A stretch of DNA of 64,000 bases from Rhizobium sp. SG_E_25_P2 (GTDB taxonomy: Bacteria; Pseudomonadota; Alphaproteobacteria; Rhizobiales; Rhizobiaceae), in the NCBI RefSeq assembly GCF_029892285.1, contig NZ_JARXVM010000003.1, positions 124,001-188,000 of the forward strand. The letters are read 5' to 3'. The notes under the pieces are model-generated. The model was not told the origin of the DNA, did no database searches, and saw only the letters and a list, made by a program, of their open reading frames with translations. The translations under genes were made by a program, and so were the position numbers. Shown here in pieces: positions 26,222 through 33,631 of the stretch (position 1 is its first letter; each line of letters begins with the position of its first letter).

Positions 26222-27628
26222 ATGCCTGATTACGCCGCTCTCATCAAAGAACTCGACGGCATTGCGATCGAGGACAATCCGGCGCTGGTGAAGCAGAAAA
26301 GCCGGGATTTCTACTGGTATTCGCCGGTGCTCAAGGCGCAGCTCGATCATGTCACGGCCGATCTCGTGGTCTCGCCCGTGTCAGAAGAAGAGGTGATCCG
26401 CACGCTGAAAGCCGCCTATGCGCATGGCGTGCCGGTCACGCCGCGTGGCGCGGGAACCGGCAATTACGGTCAGGCCATGCCGCTGTCGGGCGGCATCGTG
26501 CTCAATCTCGCCAATATGAACAAGGTCAAGGAAATCCATCCGGGCCGCGTCATCGCCGAACCCGGCGTGATCATTTCCCAGCTCGACAAGCAGACCCGCG
26601 CCCATTCCGGCCAGGAACTGCGCTTTCATCCGTCGACGGCGCAGACCGCCACCCTCGGCGGCTTTGTCGCGGGCGGCTCCGGCGGCGTGGGCTCGATCAC
26701 CTGGGGCGGCCTGCGCGATATCGGCAATATTCTACGCCTCCGAGTGGTGACGATGGAGGCCGAACCGCGCGTGCTCGATCTCACCGGCATGGACCTGCAC
26801 AAGGTCTCGCACGCCTATGGCACCAATGGGATCATCACCGAAGTCGAGATGCCGCTTGCTCCGGCCTATGACTGGGTCGACGTGCTCGTGGGCTTTGACG
26901 ATTTCATGGACGCTGTCCGCTTCTCCGATGCGCTGGCGCATGAAAACGGCCTGTTGACCAAGGAGATCGCGCCGATCGCCGCGCCTGTGCCGCATCTTTA
27001 TTTCACCCGCCACAAGCCATGGATCCGCGACGGCCAATCCGTTGCGGTGCTGATGGTCGCGCCGTTTGCGATGGGGCCGTTCGAAGCCTTCGCGCGCACC
27101 CAGAAGGCTGAGATCATCTTCCGCTCCGACACAGTCGAGAGCATGAAGGGCATTCCGCACGCCTATGAGCTGGCCTGGAACCACACGACGCTGAGGGCGC
27201 TCAAAGTCGATCCCAACTTCACCTATCTGCAGGTGCAATATCCAAGCCCCGATCACGTCGCCAAGGTCGCCAGGATGACCGAGATTTTCGGCGATGAAGT
27301 GCCCGGCCATCTCGAATTCATTCGTTTCAATGGCGAGATCCAGTGCGCCGGCCTGCCGCTGGTGCGCTACACGACTGAAGAGCGGCTCAACGAGATCATC
27401 CGCATCCATGAAGACAATGGCTGCCCGATCTTCAATCCGCATCGCTATACGCTGGAGGAGGGCGGCATGAAGCAGACCGACCAGGTGCAACTGGCCTTCA
27501 AGCGAGAAACCGATCCCAAGGGGCTGCTCAATCCCGGCAAGATGATCGCCTGGGAAAATCCCGATTTCGATTTCACCGCGGGCAAGAATTTCCTGTTCCG
27601 CGGGCTCGAATCCATGGGAGTATCCTGA
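26222..27628 (+). CDS. FAD-binding oxidoreductase (FAD_binding_4 family)
   Basis: A 468-residue flavoprotein with the start at 26222, one base past the preceding stop. The FAD-binding PP-loop region shows VTPRGAGTGNYGQAMPLSGG, followed by FVAGGSGGVGSITWGGLRDI, as in the vanillyl-alcohol-oxidase/glycolate-oxidase fold. The C-terminus includes DPKGLLNPGKMIAWENP, the usual FAD-linked oxidase ending. No HxxC-type covalent flavin motif is evident. Encoded between the CodA-like enzyme and a flavodoxin-fold reductase, it is likely to oxidise a pathway intermediate. Confidence 0.88.
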   Translation: MPDYAALIKELDGIAIEDNPALVKQKSRDFYWYSPVLKAQLDHVTADLVVSPVSEEEVIRTLKAAYAHGVPVTPRGAGTGNYGQAMPLSGGIVLNLANMNKVKEIHPGRVIAEPGVIISQLDKQTRAHSGQELRFHPSTAQTATLGGFVAGGSGGVGSITWGGLRDIGNILRLRVVTMEAEPRVLDLTGMDLHKVSHAYGTNGIITEVEMPLAPAYDWVDVLVGFDDFMDAVRFSDALAHENGLLTKEIAPIAAPVPHLYFTRHKPWIRDGQSVAVLMVAPFAMGPFEAFARTQKAEIIFRSDTVESMKGIPHAYELAWNHTTLRALKVDPNFTYLQVQYPSPDHVAKVARMTEIFGDEVPGHLEFIRFNGEIQCAGLPLVRYTTEERLNEIIRIHEDNGCPIFNPHRYTLEEGGMKQTDQVQLAFKRETDPKGLLNPGKMIAWENPDFDFTAGKNFLFRGLESMGVS

Positions 27629-28209
27629 TGCGCGTTCTTCTGCTGCATTCACATCCGGTCGAAGAAAGCTATGGCGCGGCGCTGCACAAGACCGCGCGCG
27701 AGGCGCTCGCGCGCGCCGGCCACACGGTCGATGACTGCAATCTCTATGCCGAGGGTTTTGATCCCGTGATGTCGCGGCATGACCGGATCGTCTATCACGA
27801 CTATCCGGAGAACACGAAACTGGTCTCATCCTATTGCGACCGGCTGCTGGCCGCAGAGGCGATGGTGATCGTCACACCCGTATGGAATTTCGGCTTTCCG
27901 GCCATGCTGAAAGGCTATTTCGACCGCGTTTGGGTGCCCGGCATTTCGTTTGAACTTGTGGATGGCAAGGTGCAGTCGCGGCTTCGCCATATCCAGAAGC
28001 TCGGCGCAGTGCTGACCTATGGCGCAACGCCATTTCGCGCCTTTGTCGCCGGCAATCCGCCCAAGAAGATCGTCAAGCGCGTGCTGCGCGCTCAGATCAA
28101 TCCTTGGAGCCCGGTGACTTTTCTGGCCCACTACGACATGAACCGCGCCACCGACCAGACCCGCATCGCTTTCCTCGACAAGGTGCGGGCGCGGATGGAA
28201 GCATTCTGA
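27628..28209 (+). CDS. Flavodoxin-fold NAD(P)H dehydrogenase (quinone) family
   Basis: A 193-residue FMN/FAD reductase: the N-terminal phosphate-binding loop is LHSHPVEESYGAALH, and VTPVWNFGFPAMLKGYFDRV is the family's flavin-contact motif, as in KefF/NQO1-like proteins. Its ATG overlaps the stop of the FAD oxidoreductase (TGATG). It may recycle a flavin or reduce a quinone or pathway product. This is the last gene of the importer operon; the convergent RidA gene begins 4 bp later on the other strand. Confidence 0.9.
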   Translation: MRVLLLHSHPVEESYGAALHKTAREALARAGHTVDDCNLYAEGFDPVMSRHDRIVYHDYPENTKLVSSYCDRLLAAEAMVIVTPVWNFGFPAMLKGYFDRVWVPGISFELVDGKVQSRLRHIQKLGAVLTYGATPFRAFVAGNPPKKIVKRVLRAQINPWSPVTFLAHYDMNRATDQTRIAFLDKVRARMEAF

Positions 28210-28213
28210 GCCG

Positions 28214-28603
28214 TCAGTCGATTTTTGCGGCAGTAACTTCCACCTCGACCAGGAATTCAGGTCGGGTGAAACCGGATACGATGATCAGCGTCGAGACCGG
28301 CTTGATGAGGCCGGTATAGCGGTCGCGCACCGCCATATAAGGCGCGAAATCCTCGCGCCGCGTCACGAAAGCCGAGATGCGGATCACATCCTCAAAGCTC
28401 ATGTCGCCATCCCTGAGAATGGCGCCGATCGCTTCGAAGCAGAGGACGGCCTGGTCCTCGACGCTGTCGGGAATGACATCGTCCGTCGTCAGTCCCAACT
28501 GACCGGATGTCACCAGCAGCCGCGCGCCAGCGGGCACAGCGAGACCGTGATTGTAGTGACCAAAGGGACGGCGGACGGAGGGCGGATTGATTGCGGTCTT
28601 CAT
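28214..28603 (-). CDS. RidA (YjgF/UK114) family protein
   Basis: A 129-residue Rid protein, starting at the internal ATG 28603. Recognisable family blocks are LLVTSGQLGLTTDDVI, EDQAVLCFEAIGAIL and SRPEFLVEVEVTAAKID-like ending (here TRPEFLVEVEVTAAKI). Rid proteins hydrolyse reactive imines or enamines, or in pyrimidine breakdown aminoacrylate-type intermediates. It is convergent with the importer operon, only 4 bp away, so it is probably part of the same pathway locus though independently transcribed. Confidence 0.85.
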   Translation of the reverse strand: MKTAINPPSVRRPFGHYNHGLAVPAGARLLVTSGQLGLTTDDVIPDSVEDQAVLCFEAIGAILRDGDMSFEDVIRISAFVTRREDFAPYMAVRDRYTGLIKPVSTLIIVSGFTRPEFLVEVEVTAAKID

Positions 28604-29085
28604 GAGACGATCTTGGATCTTTGGGCGCAATGGCCCAAGTGGGAACGATGTCTCTTCAATGGCATAGGCAAGCATTTTCCGCAAATCTTTCGAAGGCGTG
28701 CTTGCCCAACCATTTGGCGCCATGAAACCCTGTTCGTTATCTTCATGGCAGGCGCGATCACCGAAAAAAGAGATGGTTTCGATCCGGCCGCATTAACAGC
28801 CACATCACCTTCAGAGACGCGTAAAAGTAGCTTCGCCACATGCAACGGTGTGGGCTGTCGCGGTGAACTGGAATTGGAACATTGGGTGTGACCTGGGCAG
28901 GCCCGGCGCTTAACGGTATCAAGGCCAACAATCGCAATTGAATCTTTGTACCCGCAGGCAGGCTAATCCCTGCCATTTCGCCAAGCCATTCTTTCCAAAA
29001 TGCGCCGATGTATCTCGTCTTGGTGGAACGCGGCAACCATGTCGCCACGAAAAGATCATGTTGCGACCCCGGCTATGAAGACGTT
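28604..29085. other. Intergenic stretch with no supported gene
   Basis: About 480 bp between the RidA gene and the siderophore locus. Open frames of up to about 95 codons exist on the minus strand but show no domain, no ribosome-binding site and mixed composition. It may be decayed sequence; nothing specific is recognised. Confidence 0.35.
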
Positions 29086-30747
29086 TCAATCCGTCATCGC
29101 GGACTTGAGGTGGAGAATATGGTCAGCGATGTGGAAATAACGGTCGTCATGGGAGATGACGATCAGCGTCTTGCCCTGGCGTTTCAACTCCGGAAGCAGT
29201 TCCTCGTAAAACATCCGGCGAAATCCAGGATCCTGATCCGCCGCCCATTCGTCGAGGACGAGGACCGGGCGCGCTTCGCTCCAAACATGCAGCAGGGCCA
29301 GCCGCTTACGCTGTCCGGCCGAGAGGTCGGTGGTCGTCAGGCGGCCATCTTTCACCGACACTTTGCCGTTCAGGCCCAGGCGATCGATATGACGGCTCCA
29401 GTCGTCTTCCGACAGCGACTGGCCGGGCGGCAGATCTTCGAAGAGATGAAAGTCGGACAGAACGGTAGAGAAGATCTGTCTATAGGCGTCACGCGTCTGG
29501 TCTGTGATCGTGACGCCGTCGACTTCGACCACACCCAAGTCTGGCGCATACAGGCCCAGCAGCAGTTTGGCCAGGGTTGTCTTGCCCGAGCCGTTGTCGC
29601 CGGTCACGAAGGTGATCTGTCCGGGTTCGAAGGTGAAATCGACGGGCCCCAGGCTGAAAGGCCGACCCTCAGCTGTGGCCGGATAGGCGTATTCGACCCC
29701 GCGGAAGGCGATCCAGGGAGACTGGCGTGAGATCGGCGCGGTCGGCGCGTCGTCGGAAACGTCGGCGTCCGGGACAATGCGGTCGAATGCGCTGCTGAGC
29801 TCCCCGATCCGGGCGAGCGCGACCTGGGCGCGGGCGATCGTCGGCAGGACGGCCATGATCTGCTCGACCGGCCCGCGCAGGAAAAGCAGAGCGAGCACGA
29901 AACCGGACAGGGTCTCGGCGTCGAGACCCAGCACGCTTCGGCTCGCGAGGACCAGCGCAATCAGCAGGAAAACCAGACCCGCGCCGAACCCGTTGGCGAC
30001 GACGAAAATGCTCACCGCGCGCGTATTGATGGCGCGAATGCGGTTTACGGGTGTTTCGATTTGATCTTTGTAGACGCGAACGCGCCTCGATCGGTTGATC
30101 TTGAGTTCGCGGGCGCCGCCGATCATGTCGCCATAGGCGCGATGCAACTCGTCTTCGGCCGCCCGGGAGGCCTCAAAGCCCGCAATCCCCTTCTGGCGGG
30201 CGACGTACTGGACGACTGCGCCGAGTGTGAGGGCGATGGCGACCGCCAGGCACAGGGATGGAGACAGCAAGGCCAGCCAAACGAAACAACCGAGCGTGAC
30301 GAGCAGCGAAATCGCCAGCGGCGCGGCGACGAATGCGAGGTCGCTGATCACGTCCACGTCATGAGTGAGAACTGGAAGCAGCCGATGCGACCGGTAGTTT
30401 TCCAGCGCCGCCACCGGCGCCCCGAAGACGCGTCTGGCCAGCCAGAGGCGAAGTTCGGCGACGATATTCTGTCCGACAAGATTGGCCAAAATGTCTGACG
30501 TGGCGCGAGCGGCGAGCGTGGCGACGCAAAGCGCCGCGAGCATGGCGCCGGTATATGCGTCCATGCCGGCGGGCCGGTTGAGTTCTGCGTTCACCAGCGA
30601 CAGCAGCCAAACGGAGCCCAGCCCCGACATGCCGCCTGCAGCAGCAGACAAACCGATCAGCACAAAGGAGCGTCCGCTCCGCTTTATATCCAGGATACCT
30701 GGAGCCGGTGTCCGCCTGAGGCGCAGGGGTCGGGTGAATGGGTTCAC
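29086..30747 (-). CDS. Exporter-fold ABC protein, PvdE/SyrD-like, in siderophore locus
   Basis: A 553-residue fused permease-ATPase starting at GTG 30747, which overlaps the FhuB stop by 4 bp. The N-terminal type-I exporter membrane domain (about residues 25-300) precedes an ATPase with Walker A VTGDNGSGKTTLAK, signature TDLSAGQRKRLALLHVW, Walker B LVLDEWAADQDP and H-loop ISHDDRYF. The DEWAADQDP box is that of cyclic-peptide/siderophore transporters (PvdE, SyrD). It occupies the position expected for the FhuC import ATPase. It could export or recycle siderophore, or support uptake as exporter-fold IrtAB does in mycobacteria. Confidence 0.85.
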   Translation of the reverse strand: MNPFTRPLRLRRTPAPGILDIKRSGRSFVLIGLSAAAGGMSGLGSVWLLSLVNAELNRPAGMDAYTGAMLAALCVATLAARATSDILANLVGQNIVAELRLWLARRVFGAPVAALENYRSHRLLPVLTHDVDVISDLAFVAAPLAISLLVTLGCFVWLALLSPSLCLAVAIALTLGAVVQYVARQKGIAGFEASRAAEDELHRAYGDMIGGARELKINRSRRVRVYKDQIETPVNRIRAINTRAVSIFVVANGFGAGLVFLLIALVLASRSVLGLDAETLSGFVLALLFLRGPVEQIMAVLPTIARAQVALARIGELSSAFDRIVPDADVSDDAPTAPISRQSPWIAFRGVEYAYPATAEGRPFSLGPVDFTFEPGQITFVTGDNGSGKTTLAKLLLGLYAPDLGVVEVDGVTITDQTRDAYRQIFSTVLSDFHLFEDLPPGQSLSEDDWSRHIDRLGLNGKVSVKDGRLTTTDLSAGQRKRLALLHVWSEARPVLVLDEWAADQDPGFRRMFYEELLPELKRQGKTLIVISHDDRYFHIADHILHLKSAMTD

Positions 30748-32723
30748 GGTTTTCGTCCCATTAACAAGAGAAGGAGCGGTCCGCCAACCAGCGTCGCCAG
30801 CAGTCCAGCAGGGATTTGAAACGGAAATATCACGGTGCGGCCGATCCAATCGGCAAGAAGCAGGATGAGGCCGCCGATGATCGCCGAAGCCGCGAGATGG
30901 CCTCCGGCTCGACGAAATCCGCACAGGCGAGCAAGGTGGGGTCCCATCAGCCCTGCAAAGCTGAGCGGCCCCACCAGAATGGCGGCCCCGGCGGTCAGAA
31001 GAGAAGACAAGGCGAACAGGCTGATCCGAAGAATGTTCACCGGCGCGCCAGTCGCCTTAGCCGCGACTTCTCCGAGCGCCATCTGGTCGAGCCAGCGGCG
31101 AATGGCAAGGATCGACATCAGCGCGGCGGCGAGAAGGAACGCCGAGATCAGCGCTTCCTGGCTCCGCACAGCGTAGGTCGAGCCCGACAACCAGGCCAAG
31201 GCCTGCCCCAGACGCGGGTCCTGCGCCGACATCAGGGTCGCCATCACGAAACTTGTCACCGAACTGAGCGCAACGCCGATGAGAAGCAGGCGATCGCCCG
31301 AATAGCCCGCTTTGCGCGACAAAGCGAACATGAGGATAAGCACTCCGAACGCCCCGACCGAACCGGCGATGATCTGGCCGGTTCTGGTCGGCTCGGCGAC
31401 TGTCAGCAATAGGAAGAGCGCGCCGAGCATGGCGCCGGAGGAGACGCCGAGCGCTTCCGGGGATGCGGCGGGATTGCAAGTCATCCGTTGCAGGATGGCG
31501 CCCGCCAAGGCAAGCATGGCTCCGCCGCAAAACGCGCCGAGCGCGCGCGGCCACCGCCATTGCAGAAGATCAAGGGTTGCGCTGTCGAGGACAGTCCAGC
31601 CGTCCTGGCTCGCGCCGACCCACAGGGCGAGCCAGAAGACAGGGCCGAGCATCGCGGTCAAGAGGCAGAGCGCGATCATGGGGTGACGAAGACGAGAAGT
31701 CCGCGTCGCCAAGAGCTGGCCCGGCGCCGCAGGCGGCCTGAGCCTGCCGATCAGGATGAAGAGCAGGGGAGCCCCGAAAAGGGCGGTGACGGCGCCGGTC
31801 GGAAAGAGGCGGTACGTGATCGGCAATGACAGAACCATCTGGTCGGCCGTTGTCAGCAGCAACGCGCCGATTGCCGCCGACCAGACGAACCGGTCTCCCG
31901 TGAGCCTTGCGCCACAGGCCTGGGCGAGCGCCGGCGCCGCCAGGCCGACAAACGCAATCACGCCCACGGTCACCGTGACAACCGACGACAGACCCGCCGC
32001 CACAAGAAGCGCGATGATGCGGACCGTTTCCGGCGACAGGCCGAGGCCGCGCGCGTTGTCGTCGCCCAGCGTCAGCATGGTGAGCGGACGCGACAACAGC
32101 GCCGCTACCCCGGCCAGCGCCAGAAGACGGGGCGCGAGATAGGCGGCTCCATGCCAGTCCTGCTGATCGAGATAGCCGGCGCCCCAGATGAACAGCCCCA
32201 CCAGGAGATCATGATGGAAGAGGGCCAGCACTGCGCTCGCGGCCCCGCAATAGAGGCTGACGATCATTCCGGCCAAAGTGACGGTGACCGGAGACATGCG
32301 GCTGCGCACAGAAAGCGCCATGATCGCGCCAAGGGCCAAAGCGGCTCCGGCGAAAGCGACCCATTCCACCCCTGCGGACAAGGCGGACGGCATATAGAGC
32401 GTCGCGATCGTCAGCGCCAGATTGCTGCCGGCGGCGACGCCGAGCGTGGCGGGCTCGGCAAGCGGATTGCGGAGCACCAGTTGCAAAATGGCTCCCGCCA
32501 GCCCGACGCCCGCGCCCGCCAGAATGCCGACGACCAGGCGCGGCAGCAGCGTATAGTGAACCAACATTTCGCCCACGTGATCGCTCGAGGGAGACATGAG
32601 CGCCCAGAGCGGGGCGCCGTCGGGAAGCTCCGCCAGTATATTGCGGCTCGCCATCACCATGCAGAGCGCCAGCAGGCCGAGCGTCAGGACCGACGGTTTC
32701 GCCGAGATGCGGGCCATCGTCAT
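30744..32723 (-). CDS. fhuB: Double-length iron-siderophore permease FhuB
   Basis: A 659-residue membrane protein in which two FecCD/BtuC-type halves are fused. Each half has its own conserved block: AGAGVGLAGAILQLVLRNPL with ATLGVAAGSNLA in the first, and LALAGAILQRMTCNPAASPE with LGVSSGAMLG in the second. This duplication is diagnostic of FhuB, the permease for ferric hydroxamates. Its ATG overlaps the binding-protein stop (ATGA). A BtuD/FhuC-type ATPase is needed to drive it, but none is encoded in the window. Confidence 0.94.
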   Translation of the reverse strand: MTMARISAKPSVLTLGLLALCMVMASRNILAELPDGAPLWALMSPSSDHVGEMLVHYTLLPRLVVGILAGAGVGLAGAILQLVLRNPLAEPATLGVAAGSNLALTIATLYMPSALSAGVEWVAFAGAALALGAIMALSVRSRMSPVTVTLAGMIVSLYCGAASAVLALFHHDLLVGLFIWGAGYLDQQDWHGAAYLAPRLLALAGVAALLSRPLTMLTLGDDNARGLGLSPETVRIIALLVAAGLSSVVTVTVGVIAFVGLAAPALAQACGARLTGDRFVWSAAIGALLLTTADQMVLSLPITYRLFPTGAVTALFGAPLLFILIGRLRPPAAPGQLLATRTSRLRHPMIALCLLTAMLGPVFWLALWVGASQDGWTVLDSATLDLLQWRWPRALGAFCGGAMLALAGAILQRMTCNPAASPEALGVSSGAMLGALFLLLTVAEPTRTGQIIAGSVGAFGVLILMFALSRKAGYSGDRLLLIGVALSSVTSFVMATLMSAQDPRLGQALAWLSGSTYAVRSQEALISAFLLAAALMSILAIRRWLDQMALGEVAAKATGAPVNILRISLFALSSLLTAGAAILVGPLSFAGLMGPHLARLCGFRRAGGHLAASAIIGGLILLLADWIGRTVIFPFQIPAGLLATLVGGPLLLLLMGRKP

Positions 32724-33631
32724 CGAGTGGTTTCCAGAGCGCGGGAAGCCAGCCGGGCGAAGCGGAAAGCCGCTGGCAGGCCTCCGTAGAACAAGGTTTC
32801 CGGCACAACATGAACTCGTTTGTTCCTCACAAAGGGAAGGCTCGCCATCACCGGCGACGATCTCATCTGCTCGAATGTGGAGACGGCGTTATTTCCCACC
32901 AGCAGCAATCTCGCCTCCGGCCGCAACGCCAGTCGATCGACCGTCGTCGTGGCGTGGCCATATCGCGACGTATAGCCGTCCCAGGCGTTCTGAACGCCCC
33001 ATCTGTCGAGCACGGCCTGAAACAGGCTGTTTCGGCCGAAGACCAGCATCCGGCGCGCATCGATGATGGAGGCGATGAAAATTGGACTGCCGTCATAGCG
33101 GGTCAAACGCGCCGCGCCGGCTTGAATGTCGCGGCTGAAGTTTTTGTCGTAACTCTCGTAAGCGGCTGGGATCGCCAGGAGACCCGCAAGTCCACGGAGC
33201 GCGCGCGCGCCGCTGGCGAGACGATCCGGTTCTTCATAGTCATCCGGATCAAAGTTCTGGACCGGGGCGATTTCCGCCAGATCCGCGCCGATTACGGCTG
33301 CCTCGCCCGTTGCCAGGATCAGTTTGGGCCGCAGAGATGCGATGAGTTCGATATTCGGCTCGGAGCGGAAGCCGATCTCCTTGACCGTATCGGGAAGCGT
33401 CGGCTCGACGACGAACTGACGATAACGATCGCGCTCGGGAAGCCCGAGCGGGACGACGCCGAGCGCGAGAAGGTTGAGCGCGCAGGGCCAGTCGAGCGCG
33501 ACGATCCGACGGGGATCCGGCGGGATCGCCGCCTGGGAAGATCGGCCTGTGCAAGCCGCGACGACTCCGCCGACGAGCAGTGCCCGCCGGCGCAGAAGTC
33601 CGCTTGGCGCGATGGGTCGATCCCTCACCAC
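32720..33631 (-). CDS. Iron-siderophore ABC solute-binding protein, FhuD-like
   Basis: A 303-residue periplasmic protein with a twin-arginine-like N-terminus (LLRRRALLVGGVVAACTG). The cysteine of VVAACTG could also be a lipobox. FhuD/FepB-family blocks are RRIVALDWPCALNLLALGV, IELIASLRPKLILATGEAA and NKRVHVVPETLFYGGLPAAF. It passes ferri-siderophore from the TonB-dependent receptor to FhuB; genes lie in that order with a 4-7-bp overlap at each junction. Confidence 0.9.
   Translation of the reverse strand: MVRDRPIAPSGLLRRRALLVGGVVAACTGRSSQAAIPPDPRRIVALDWPCALNLLALGVVPLGLPERDRYRQFVVEPTLPDTVKEIGFRSEPNIELIASLRPKLILATGEAAVIGADLAEIAPVQNFDPDDYEEPDRLASGARALRGLAGLLAIPAAYESYDKNFSRDIQAGAARLTRYDGSPIFIASIIDARRMLVFGRNSLFQAVLDRWGVQNAWDGYTSRYGHATTTVDRLALRPEARLLLVGNNAVSTFEQMRSSPVMASLPFVRNKRVHVVPETLFYGGLPAAFRFARLASRALETTR

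Noticed and set aside
28758-29048. 96-codon minus-strand ORF between RidA and the siderophore locus
   Set aside because: Mixed composition, no recognised motif and no start signal.
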